Shown piece after piece: positions 29,016-39,034 of a stretch of DNA of 64,000 bases. The DNA comes from Phytophthora colocasiae. Taxonomy: Eukaryota; Oomycota; Peronosporomycetes; Peronosporales; Peronosporaceae. The position numbers were made by a program, and so were the translations under genes. Location: NCBI GenBank assembly GCA_018806915.1, contig JAGKQI010000036.1, positions 62,001 to 126,000 on the forward strand, read 5' to 3'. The notes under the pieces were generated by a model. It was not told the DNA's origin and ran no database searches. It saw only the letters and a list, made by a program, of their open reading frames with translations. Each line of letters opens with the position of its first letter. Positions within the stretch are counted from its first letter, which is position 1.

Positions 29016-30151
29016 ATGAGACTACGGGTGACCGGACTCAGAGTCACACATAGTTCCGACGGGTCCAGCAGTGGAGAACCACCGCAGTCCAAGCGCCTGC
29101 AGCATGGTCCGCCGCGCCCGCAAGTCTCGTCGACACCATCTGCGCTGTCGACGCCGTCGCTGAGTTCACCGCCGGTATACGAGAGTCAGTCTGATAGCAC
29201 TCGTTTGGAGTCTGGCGTACCAATGTCTGAAGATCTCTGACGACTGATGCGCCGGTGCCAAGTGTCATCGGGACCTCGCGTACGTCTGATGAGCACTCGT
29301 CGGGACTCCAGACCTCTCGTGGAAGTTCTACAGACTCATCGCTGATGTCTATGAGTCGAGGGGCGTCTACACATATGCCGTTGTCTGTCGGAGGTCTGGC
29401 GATGATCGCCCAAGGTGCCGATGCCGGAGGAATGGTCGCCGGAGAATCTATGGGGATCCACGTGACACGAACACTGATGCCGGTGAAGTCGGAGCCTGAA
29501 GACTTCGAGATGTTGGAAGAGAAGTCGGAGTTTCCAGAAGTGAAGTCCGAGAGACAGTTGTCTACCAGAGATTCTGTTCACCGGACGCCAGAAGCTCCAT
29601 CATCGTCCGTCTCGAGTCGTGGGAGAAGTCAACAGAGCAGACATCAGAGTCTGAAGAGCGAGGATCGCCAGAAAGTGTCTTCCAGACGCTTGAGTTCCGT
29701 TGCATCAAGCCACACACGAAGTTCCCAGAGATCAGGCCCAGCGCAGATCGAATTGAACGCTATGCGGCAGCAACAGGAATGACAGCGTCGAATGGAACAG
29801 GAGCAGAAGGAATTTCTGGCCAGAGAACGTCTGGAATCCATGGAGCGTGAACGTCGACGTGAACAACGAGAACTTGATACGCGCCAGCAGATCCAGACAC
29901 TTACCGACCGACTACTTGAGTCTGAGAGCGCCAGACTGGAAGCCCAGAGACGCGCGGATGACTTGGAAGAACGTCGGAGTCAAGCGTCAGAGTCCAAGCT
30001 CAAATATCATTCGAAATCGTCTGAGAGACAGGTGTCCGACGAACAAGTTTCTGGTGAACAGTTTTCCGACGTACAGCGTCTGGAGACCGAGTTTGCAGAT
30101 CGCTGGAAACAACGGGAAGCCGAGGCCGAAGCCGTTGGGCAGACGAGCTGA
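29016..30151 (+). pseudogene. E3 pre-gag region, frame-broken
   Basis: In order: an 80-codon Ser/Pro-rich stretch in the upstream ORF's frame ending at a TGA at 29238; a -1 frame Ser/Met/Glu-rich stretch ending at a TGA at 29780; then in the same frame the coiled coil starting MEQEQKEF, ending at a TGA at 30149, where gag continues in the -1 frame. All these stops are shared with E2. Confidence 0.6.
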
Positions 30152-30171
30152 AACGTGACTGGATTTCGCAA

Positions 30172-30819
30172 ATGGAGACCTTACGACAGCGGGTGCACGA
30201 CGTGGAGTCGGAGCGCGACAGGGAGCGGGAAAGTTCCCAGAACATGCAGCGTTTCCAGGCCGCAGAATTGAGAAACCTTCGTGCAACATTGTCCCAAGTT
30301 CAAGGGGTCGCCCACCCTGAAGTAGCAACTTCAAGTCGGATCTCCGGTGAACATGACCCTAAACCGGCAACCGGACTTCTGGTGAACAGTCGGGATACGG
30401 GAGATTGCACACCTGGGGTTAGGGGATCAGAAGGAGTCGTCAGTAGGGGTAGGGTTACACCCATTAAAACGACGGAGGCCTTCCATACGCCTCTTCCCCC
30501 ACGGAGATCGACCGAAACCAAGCGCGCAAGGGCTGGAAGGCATGGCGCGGCCACCACGGCCGCTACGACGACCCAGACGGCTCAAGCGGCTCCCCTGACC
30601 GAGGTCAAGACTGAAGGAAGGCGCCCAGCGACTCCCAGGCGCGATGGACACGGGAAACCAAGCGAACGACGCTCCGAAGATGGTCGAGACGCTCCTCGGA
30701 GGCCAGGAAGACGCAGGAATGACCCGGACCCGGGTGGAAGCTCCAGTGATTCAAGCTCGGACTCAAGTGATTCGTCTTCTGATGACTTGGATCCTCCGGA
30801 GGTTGTTAACCTGACTTGA
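30172..30819 (+). pseudogene. E3 gag, truncated after 216 codons
   Basis: Identical in layout to the start of E2 gag: coiled-coil opening, Thr/Pro/Arg-rich disorder and the SSSDSSSDSSD tract, ending at DPPEVVNLT. The capsid domain and zinc knuckles are missing. The frame meets a stop at the junction with the Crinkler unit. Confidence 0.85.
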
Positions 30820-31311
30820 AAGGGAGTCTAAATCTCTTCTACCAGACGAATGACAGCGTACGCTGACTTGTACAGTACAAGTTGTACTTGTCGAACAGCT
30901 TCTGAAGAGCTTCCACGCACTTCTGCATATCTTCTTTGGTTGGCTATTGAATATGCGGTAGAATCAACGCTACTTCCCCCACAAATGTGATGAAATCTAC
31001 ATCTGAACGAGGCAGGAAGAAACAGTGCGGAAGACCGAAGAAGAGAACTCCAGGTATCTTGAATTGATTCAGCTTCAACCGGAGTTTGAGGAAGTAAGTG
31101 TAGTAGGCGTATTTTTCACCGAAATTGTAGACCGGATGCACCTTGTACCCGTGCTGCATGGTTTCCTCTCTCGTACAAAGTCGCTTCTACGAAGCCACCA
31201 GGGATCAAGCACACATTTAACCTGAGATCATCACCCAGTGGAAAGTGGACTTACTTACAAAGAAACATCAGAAGAGGTTTTCAGCTATGAGCCTGTAAGA
31301 ACCTCATGGGT
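30820..31311 (-). pseudogene. Inverted block carrying the 3' end of a DGAT2-like pseudogene
   Basis: This 490-bp block is the reverse complement of 40417-40908 and of about 56305-56793. On the minus strand it encodes the C-terminal part of a DGAT2-type acyltransferase: the YKVHPVYNFGEKYAYY stretch, an LPRSDVDF stretch and a final PTKEDMQ helix. It is frameshifted relative to the rest of the gene. In the other copies the block follows the first half of the gene; here it has flipped and abuts the broken Chronos copy. Confidence 0.75.
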
Positions 31312-31564
31312 TCTGCAATAAATCCGACATTAATTGCGTTATCCATAAAAGCTTTGTATTTTTTGTAGGCTTCATCTGGTAGTAGTAGATTTTGGAGGCC
31401 ACGGAGGGCCTGCATCTCAAGTCTCTGTCGATCCTGATGTATACATATCTCTGAAGTTGTATACGTACATGGATTTGTGAACCCAAAATGAATTCCAATT
31501 GTAAACCAGTCGCCTTAGAAACCCGCGCGTGGAAAGCTACACGTAATGTTAACAAGAAACATCA

Positions 31565-32741
31565 TCAGGGAAGCAGTGCTTCGATTGCGTTGAGGAGTGA
31601 TTCTGCCGTGGGCCTCTTCGTTGGCTCTTCCTGCAAACACTCTACTTTAATTGCCACAAGTTCAGGCGGAAGATCTGGGACAATTGATGTCTTCAAGAGG
31701 TAACCCACACTCCAAATGTCAGAATGGGGCGAATCCAACAATATCTCAGGCCATTCCGTCTTTAAGTGATCCATTTTTGTACCCGGCGATTCTGCTCCGT
31801 CGTCGAAGTCAATGATAAACGTGATAAACCACTTGTCGTTTTCGCCTGGGTATTTCAGCACGTTATCCCATTGCAAGTCTCGATGCATCAGATGGATTGC
31901 GTGCAGTTTCACAAGTGTCTTGAGTACGTCACGCAAAGCAGTCAGAAGCTCGTGGATATTTTAAGGTGGGCAAAGTAGACCAACCGGCTCCAGCACCACG
32001 TATCTTTCCTTTATGTTTGACTTCAGTAGCTTCACAACGTTCGGGACTGAATGTTGCTGCATTTTACCATGCCATTTCTCCAAGTTGCAAATGATAGCGT
32101 CACTTGGTATGGTTGAGGGATACGTCTTCATCACACCATATTCTGCGAACGAAATCTGCACTCCATTGCTTCTTGTGATAGTGTCGTATTGGACTATACC
32201 CAGCGGCTTGACAAGGTCGACAACTGGCCTGAAAAGAGTCGAAAGGTTGAGCATGGCGAGAAGCAACGATAGCCGGCCAAGCTTCGTACCCAGATTGTAT
32301 TCTTCAATGAATTCCGCTTTTACGCCACGTTCCATCGTCTTGTCTTTCCGAATGGCTGTCAAGCACACTGTCGACCCCACAGCAGCCAAAAATGTATGGC
32401 ACATCGTCAAATTTCCATGTTATTTTCTTATGCAACTCGTCAATCGGCACTTGCAGCAGGCCACTTGCTTTTTCTTCACCGCGAAATACGCACAAATTGC
32501 TGTGTCCGAAGTAGAAGCACAAATCGGGTCGGTAGAGACCAGTATAATATACTGGTCTACATATTATGTATTCTGACTCGTGTTGCGAAGAAACGTCCCA
32601 CCAGACACATGCATCAGCGGCACGGTGATGAGGGTATCCCAAAGGTGAATATTTTCGTTTGAATTCTCGAATCGAGGCATACCGGGAGTAATTGCGGAGT
32701 TCACCAACGCCAACGTCGCGGGCGAAATCTTTTGAGTTCAA
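31565..32741 (-). pseudogene. Crinkler C-terminal nuclease-like/protein-kinase pseudogene, copy 1
   Basis: Three frame segments in order on the minus strand. The first has RPDLCFYF and VFRGEEK, matching the spacing of a PD-(D/E)xK nuclease-like fold in some Crinklers. After a frameshift near 32355 comes the kinase N-lobe. After a stop at 31961-31963 comes the C-lobe with HRDLQWDN (catalytic loop), a DFDDG metal-binding motif and DIWSVGYLL. The APE motif lost two residues (a 6-bp deletion near 31750). No LFLAK header or start codon is present. In intact Crinklers such domains act in the plant nucleus. Confidence 0.75.
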
Positions 32742-33135
32742 ACTTAGATTCCTATCCGCTTAAATACGAACAGAAATTCTTCGAGAATTTATGTGGATCG
32801 GATTTGAAAGGTGCCAACTGTAAAGCTGTTTTCACGCACATAACTGTGCTAAAGAATCTTTAGCATGTAAAACCGTTTTCATGCACATAACTGTGCTAAA
32901 AATCGACATCATGTAAACCGTCTTTTCGGTTGCCCACAGCTATATGGAGTGTAACGACAGGATGTTCAGGAGGAACTAGAATACTCCCATGAAGACATTT
33001 CTCGCTAAATTCCGTGTATGTCAGAATATTCCAATGAAGACATTTATCGGTAAATTCCGTGGTACTGATTGATGTCATTTTCTTCAACATATTTCCTTCT
33101 CTACATTTTTTTTAAACCTTCTGCCTTGAGGAAAA
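32742..33135. promoter_or_regulatory. Divergent intergenic region with two imperfect direct repeats
   Basis: It lies between the kinase pseudogene (-) and the Crinkler header gene (+). CACGCACATAACTGTGCTAAA near 32833 recurs as CATGCACATAACTGTGCTAAA near 32881. ATGAAGACATTTCTCGC near 32990 recurs as ATGAAGACATTTATCGG near 33042. A pyrimidine-rich CTTCTCTACATTTT run precedes the + strand ATG. The same region recurs at 42341-42734 and about 58210-58605. Regulatory meaning is inferred. Confidence 0.45.
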
Positions 33136-34493
33136 ATGGTGACTTTCGTCTGTGTCATCGTGGAAAGTGATTCAAGTACACCAGGACCGACAAATGTGTT
33201 CACTGTGGACATTGAAAAGGACAAGTTGGTGGGTCACTTGAAAGAATCAATCCGGTGGAAGAAGATTTTCCAGTTGCCTGCCGACAAGTTACAGCTCTTC
33301 CTGGCAAAGAAAGAGAACGGTTTGTGGCTGGCGGACTATACTGGCATTGTGAAGAATGGCAAGAACCTTCTGATTAAATCTCGAATTGCAGAAGATAAAA
33401 CGCTACGGAACGAGAATTCACTGGAGGAAGTGCTTGAGGAACAAGATCTTCCGTTACACAACGTTATTCACATACTAGTGGTGCTTCCGGATCGTGGTTC
33501 AACGTTACTGCTTCAAGTTAGCAACATCGCCTCGTACATGTACAAGTATTGTGATGGAGGGATCATTCCAGAAGATCCATGAACGCTCTTCCGGAATATT
33601 CTTACCACGGAAATCATTAACCGACTGGAAGAAACTCGTGTCTTACTGGTGCCAAGTCCACGGATGACAGGAAGGACATCAATTGCGCTGTTAATGTGCG
33701 AAGCTCTGGTGAAAAACAGAGTATGAGCGATCAAAAGAAGATTGTTTTCAACGTCTCAGCTTCTACGCCGGACGAGTTCAATACGTTTGAAAAAAGTTTT
33801 GCATGCGGGGTTGACTGGGAACATGCAGCGATGACACTTCCTAATTGTGTAGTTTATTTCGTCCTGGATGAAGCTCAAGTGCTCTACGGCGATCCTCCAC
33901 GATACGATTGTACAACATTTTGGACGTTCGTCAAGTCTGTTCTCAATAATCCGAGCTCGAACACCCGGATCTTGATGTTTTCGCAGCATGCCACTGAAGT
34001 GCCAATTAAGCTGGATAAAGCTTGGTATTGAGGAGCCGTAAGTTAAACTTTACCCATGGTGTAGTCTGTGAATACGTTTCCAAGCGGTTTAAAGAATTTT
34101 CGCCATTTGAAGGAGCGTTACCTAGGTTGGAATTCTTTTATGCCAGTCTGGAACTACTGCGGACACGTTGGTCGGGCTGCGAGAACAGTCAAAGCGCTGA
34201 ATGAAGTTGCTAACTCCTGTCACCGACGTTCGAGTTGTCTTCCGCCACCTACTGAGTGGACTCATATGATGTACGATGGTTCACTGCGTCCAACCTTGAG
34301 GTTTACATCAGCTGTGGTTGTGTTGAATTCCCTTGATTCAGGCAATACGGAGAGGCTAGAACGTATGGGTTATGGCGAAAACGCCACGGATTTACTTGAC
34401 AAATGCTTTTTTTTAGAAGGAATTTTGGCTCACCAGGGATTCCGTTTCGCATCGCTAATGTTGGGGGACTACTTCTGCAGTGGGGCTGCGTAG
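33136..34493 (+). pseudogene. Crinkler header-NTPase pseudogene, copy 1
   Basis: Begins with a ubiquitin-like Crinkler header from ATG 33136, with LQLFLAKKENGLWL (LFLAK motif, about residues 51-64) and a HILVVLP motif near residue 111 (HVLVxxP type). The frame ends at a TGA at 33580-33582, where the intact relative has an Arg codon. The P-loop follows in altered form (MTGRTS instead of GKT), then a frameshift, a Walker B-like VVYFVLDEAQ, another shift near 34020, and a C-terminal helical region ending near 34493. The nuclease domain of the relative is missing. There are at least three disabling changes, mostly shared by all three copies. Confidence 0.85.
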
Positions 34494-35161
34494 GTGTGCA
34501 CCGCACAGAGGAAGTTCAGTTGACTCGTAGAGTCCTGCTTGCAAGGCACTAGCCTTTGGTTCTTTACAAGAACCAAGTAGTCCATTAAATAGGAACTCAC
34601 TGAATCAGTGTCCCTATAATAAAGGAACTAACACTGATTATATAAAATGAACTGTATTGACTTTCTCATTTAATGAGAAAGTCAATACAATACAGTTCAA
34701 TTTAATCCGTTACATTTAGGAGCCACAGGTTGCATTTTGACTAGGATTTAGTACTCTAGGTATTAAATCCGGTAGGACAAAATTTGAGGCCATCTCGTGT
34801 GTGCCACACCATTATGTACTCACATAAATGTATTCATGTGTGTCACACACCAACGGTCAGTGCAGCAATTTTCTACCTCAATAGTAAACCCTCAAAGCAG
34901 ACGCTATCCCTGAATAATCATTTACGTGCGTGCCCACGAATAATTTGGTTCTGGGGCATACGGTATTGGGACAGAGCAAACATATAGATGTCGCTTCCGA
35001 TGATGCTTAAACGAAGGAATGGTCCTTTTCGCCGCGAAGAGAAAGCTAAAGTGAGCACTACAAACACTATCCTGCTGCGGTGGCTAAAAGTAGACGCCAG
35101 CACTTCTCACCAACCGGAAAAATGTTCATCCTTTCCCGTCTGATCTCCAAGTCTACGGCTG
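34494..35161. other. Hairpin-rich AT spacer, copy 1
   Basis: No gene. It holds consecutive inverted repeats: GGTTCTTTACAAGAACC (34557), an ATAGGAACTCACTGA/ATCAGTGTCCCTAT hairpin (about 34590-34620), and a long one at about 34648-34700 in which TATTGACTTTCTCATT pairs with AATGAGAAAGTCAATA with an outer GAACTG/CAGTTC stem. Further on there are GTGTGCCACAC and GTGTGTCACACAC. Repeated at 44095-44760 and 59965-60630. Confidence 0.6.
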
Positions 35162-35700
35162 TTTCTACTACTCCGTAACCAGACCGACCGAGCTGAACGT
35201 GCTGAGCATATTAGGACGCAAGATCTCGTTCATTTGGTGAATGAATCCACGGAATCAACCAACTCTGGCCCTTCTTTCGTTCAAACGCTACTGTGCTGTG
35301 GTCGAGCAGCAAAGAAGAAGAATTACGGCAAAAGACTCGTGGAGCTTCGTCTCCTTCGACGACTGTTTCTCCGTCGCTTCGGGTTCCCACAATTGTTCTC
35401 GTTTTCCAAGTATTTGAGCCGAGCTCAACCAGATTCGCACATGATCGAAGTAGAACCTACAATGTGGGTAGTACTCGTTATTGTGGCGTGGGGCATCTGT
35501 GGACTGCTGAAAGTGCTAGAGCCTCTAGATGCGGACGCCAAGAGCTGGTTGCGGCTTTCACTTGGGTCCTACTGCTTCTCCACCTTATCTTTGTGTGCAC
35601 TATCTCCTTCGTGTTGCGGCGCTCTATGGTGACAAACAGATTCTCATTGGAAACTAGAACGCCATAGCCCAAGAGGAAGCTAAAGCCTATGAGCTCATGA
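35162..35700 (+). pseudogene. Membrane-protein gene fragment, frameshifted, copy 1
   Basis: Frame 35234-35632 has a basic amphipathic stretch (KRLVELRLLRRLFLRR) and a membrane segment MWVVLVIVAWGICGLL. A second hydrophobic segment, FTWVLLLLHLIFVCTISFVL, lies in another frame (35293-35667), so an indel separates two helices of what looks like one multi-pass protein. Further downstream a third frame reads YGDKQILIGN, then a TAG here and in copy 2 but a CAG in copy 3 (61124). I do not recognise the family; a faint resemblance to MLO-type proteins is not enough for a call. Confidence 0.45.
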
Positions 35701-36041
35701 GAAGCATCCTAAAACATCACTAAGAACTACTGCAGAATATCAACGGCTTTAACGGCAACGTAAACTTTATCACAGAAACTCCGGGCGTTTGGGAGCTTTA
35801 GCAGCAGCGTCAATTGGTTAATTGACCCGGAGAAGTCAAAAGCTAGCGAAGCTATCGATGGCGTCGTACCTGGCTCGCCGAAGATCGACATCCTATTCTT
35901 CTCGCGAAGCGAGCGTCGCGTGTGCGCTGGTATTAGCGCTTCTGTGCTGCCTTAAAATGTTCACCTTTATTTTCTGCATCAACGGCATCAAGCTTTCAAC
36001 ACATTGGTAAGATCATCATTTCATGTTGAAGCAGACTAATC
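35701..36041. other. Spacer with short hydrophobic ORF, no gene recognised
   Basis: A 62-codon ORF (35822-36010) has a Cys/Leu-rich hydrophobic stretch but no supporting features. It may be the degraded end of the membrane-protein gene. The sequence is repeated at about 45300-45640. Confidence 0.3.
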
Positions 36042-38061
36042 TCAAAAGCGTCTCTTGTAGACGACATCCATGGCAGAATTAAACGCCACAACATCTGCCA
36101 CTTGTGCGTCATAACATACGACGAAGAGCTTGTTGCAGACGAGCATATCTGCCGTTATACGTTTGATCGGCACATGGTCAATCGAAGCAACACGCCTGAA
36201 GTCAATTAGACAGAAATCACTCAACTCAAGTGAGGAGTAGCTACCACCAGGGGAAAATCGTTCGATGTGTTCCTGCAAGTTGCTGGCTTCTCTCAGTAAC
36301 TCGATGCCCCAAAAGATGTCACCTCCATCAATTGTAAAATCAACGAACCCACTGGACCCGGAACAACGCACCCACATCGGCAGACGTCACAAAAGTGCTT
36401 GGTGTGCTGCGGTACGCAGCCTTGTAAAATTCCATTTGCCACGCTCTTTCCAGAGGAATATCCCTCGACAAACTTCTGCCAAGCGTCTGGCGGATGCTAT
36501 TGTAATCGATCGATCGCATCACTCGAGCGACCATTTCTGGAAGAGTTTTGGGGGCATCAAGTGCTCGGACAATGTGACCAACACGCATCTTGACGAAGAA
36601 TCGCCACATCACTGGCGACGAGAACTCGTAACGCCGCCCAGTTTGAACCAGAATACCCTTTTGAACACATTGCTCGACTATGCCATCATCCGAATCAGAG
36701 TTGCCACCATAAGCAATGGGTTCTAGCCGATTCAGCTTGTCCTCGTCAAGGGTATTCAACACCTTCACAGCGCGTGTTGATGTCAGCGCTTCAAACAGCG
36801 CATTATCGTTGGGTCGATACAGTGACCCACTTTGCAGCATGTGGATCCACTCGGCTGGCGATGGTTGACGACTCGCACTCCTATTACGGGAGACATGGAC
36901 TCTATTCAGTTCATGAATGGCACTCGCACAGAGACCAACGTGCCCGCCCGTCACCTCTACCAATTTGGCACAGAATTCCTTCATCGCAGATGACGACCCT
37001 TCAAAGCACGTGATGCCCTCAAACCACTTTTGGACGTACTCGGTGGCTTCGGCATGACCAAAGTTCAGCTGATTGGTACCCAACACAATACTATCAGCGA
37101 AATGTATTGGAGTAGCGAGTCGCGTGTACTTCACACCAGAGCCATACGCTGCAAACATCAAGATTCTCATGCTATAGTTCCCGTTGCTGAGAACGTACTT
37201 GACCAGCTCCCAAAAAACATTGGATTTGCATCTCGGAGTATTTGTTTCATCTTTGTAGATCACTTGCACTTCGTCCACCACCAAATACACGATACGATCT
37301 GGCGTGGGGAGATTTAAAGTTGCTTCGCTCCAGTCAATCGTACAACGCTTCTTGAAAACTTGCTCAAATGTCGAATCGGCGGGTATGGCCAAGGCGGAAA
37401 AGTTGAACAGAACCATCTTCTTATTGTCCCTGGTATGCCTATCCACCAACGATTGGCTCACAAGCGTCGCTAGTGACGTTTTCCCGGTCATTGGTGGGCT
37501 TTTCACCAGCAGGACATGCGTCTCTTCGAGTCGATGGATGATATCCGCCGTGAGAGTGGTCCGAAAAAGTGTTCGTGGATCAGCGAGATTAATGCCTTCT
37601 CCGCTCACAATCGATCCACACGTGCCATACCAGACGATATCCGGAAGAGTAGCGCTATTCGCTGGCTGCGATAACGCTGAACCAACACCAGCCTCCAGAA
37701 CCACTACCAGCACGTGAATTTGTCTCGCCTTTGGAGCACGCTCTTCAGTCATCTTGTTGGCTTCTAATATGTCCTTAATTGGCCACGTGGCCTTCATCTG
37801 CTCTCCATCAATCAACTTTTGAATGTCTTCGTGAGTCTCCCCTTTCTCCAGCAGCTCCAGGGCAGCAGGGGAGTCGTCCGGCAGCCACGCGCCGTCCTCC
37901 GTCCTCGCCAGGAAGAGCTGCAGTTTACTGTTCGGGTGATAGCCGAACTCTGGCTCCGCTCTGATTGCCTTCTTCAAGTCGTCCACCGTGTCGCGCTCAT
38001 CTACTATCACCGAAAACGCGCTGCCCGCCGCACCAACGATCGCGCAGAAAAGCTTCACCAT
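36042..38061 (-). pseudogene. Crinkler effector, header-NTPase-nuclease type, copy 1 (frameshifted near its end)
   Basis: From ATG 38061, 560 or so codons are uninterrupted. A ubiquitin-like header has [14 protein letters not shown] (LFLAK type, residues about 48-61) and HVLVVVLE near 115. A P-loop NTPase follows with Walker A MTGKTS (about 192) and Walker [12 protein letters not shown] (about 258). A C-terminal domain with [18 protein letters not shown] resembles the restriction-endonuclease-like domain of NTPase-REase Crinklers. One extra G at 36360-36361, absent from copy 2, shifts the frame before that domain; the original frame would end near 36042. No clear hydrophobic signal peptide. 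Family role: secreted or translocated host-nucleus effector. Confidence 0.87.
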
Positions 38062-38282
38062 CTTTCCTCGAGCCAGCGGATTCTGGAAGGGAGGGAGAAT
38101 TTCCGAGTGTATTTAAGCGGAGATGAGAAGCATTTTACTATGGTACAGTGTACCCCAGAGCTCATTCATCTGTAAACCTGTCAAAGCTGCTACACTTGAC
38201 TGAAGTAAAACTTTAGACACTTCCTCTTCTTCTCCTCCTATCTTCTACAGCCCGCCAGACTATCCATAGTCAAGGTTTCTGC
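38062..38282. promoter_or_regulatory. Upstream region of the Crinkler gene, copy 1
   Basis: The first 200 bp upstream of ATG 38061. It contains 35 bp (about 38088-38122) that copy 2 lacks, and the block CTCTGGGGTACACTGTACCATA (reverse complement of about 38138-38160), which recurs in isolation at 61350-61372. Elements are not defined. Confidence 0.35.
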
Positions 38283-38680
38283 AATTGGTGGGAAAGGTAG
38301 CACATCAACCACTTGTTACATTTCAGTGCCATCACTTGCATTCGACCCAGTATTTTGTAGCACCACATTTTTGCAAAGTTTTAAAGGTTTACAAACCAAA
38401 GTTTCTCGTCGACTTTGTAGCACTGCACCAGCGTACTGCAACGCTTTCCGTTTCTTGAAGCTTGATGTGTAGAGAGCCGACGATGACACTCTGTCTAGAA
38501 TGCGTTCGCGACGTGTTTTCCCTCAGAATTTCGAGCTCCTTTTAATTCGAAGTGTTTTTTGTTACGCTCCACAAACCCTGCAGCCTCTAAGAGGCTTGCA
38601 GCACCGCTGATTTTCTGCTGGAAAGCTTCACTATCAGCTCGAATGCGCCAGGATTCCCGTTTGGTCACAATTTGAGGCGT
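38283..38680 (-). pseudogene. PUB-domain-like fragment, copy 1 (frameshifted)
   Basis: The minus strand reads SWRIRADSEAFQQKI followed by a GAASLLEAAGF segment. The spacing resembles the PUB domain of UBX proteins and peptide N-glycanases, which binds the tail of p97/Cdc48. One base is missing in a C-run near 38520 compared with copy 2 (48684), shifting the downstream frame. There is no clear start codon. The assignment is by motif shape only. Confidence 0.4.
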
Positions 38681-38905
38681 TTGACATTGGCAACGACGGG
38701 AAAATTGACCTTCACGACGTTGTGGCAGATCTCGGCCCTTTGTTAGATCATCCTTACGAGTTAAAAAGGGATAAATGTGGGGATCTTATCTCCCCTTTAT
38801 CTGCTGAGGAAAATAATCCAACAGTGTCAATAGCTGTTGGCAATCTCCAACTCGTTATTCAAATCATCTATTTGGTATTATCCAAGAGCCAGATAATCTG
38901 TCATT
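38640..38905 (+). pseudogene. EF-hand-like fragment, copy 1
   Basis: The + strand frame reads FEAFDIGNDGKIDLHDVV, with calcium-ligand spacing of an EF-hand loop (D-x-G-x-D-G-x-I-D-x-x-D). Only one loop is visible, and the flanking sequence gives no start or family. It may be a remnant of a gene broken by duplication. The copy at 48780-49020 is cut by a retrotransposon. Confidence 0.35.
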
Positions 38906-39034
38906 GAGGATGACTGACAAGAAAAGCGCGATAAACAAGAAGTTGTTGCACACCATCTTGAAATAAATACAGAGCGAAACGGAGTGGAGGAGGATCCATT
39001 TGTTTTGCAAAACTTGAGCCTGATCTCCTTCTTC

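Larger units (their letters stand above)
25876..30819 (+). mobile_element. Truncated Chronos retrotransposon E3 (5' portion)
   Basis: The LTR, PBS, upstream ORF, pre-gag region and the first 216 codons of gag match E2 at roughly 99% but in opposite orientation, so 25876-30819 and 19527-24482 form inverted arms of about 4.95 kb. Homology stops abruptly after the gag codons for VVNLT; the next base belongs to the Crinkler repeat unit. No 3' LTR is present. Confidence 0.92.

Noticed and set aside
31961..34506. Open frames on the opposite strand of the Crinkler pseudogenes (e.g. 32013-32576 +)
   Set aside because: The kinase and Crinkler motifs are on the other strand; these frames have no domain and arise by chance.
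35234..35667. MLO-type membrane protein assignment
   Set aside because: Spacing of one aromatic/basic block and a helix is reminiscent, but key family motifs are not visible and the frame is broken; left as unknown.
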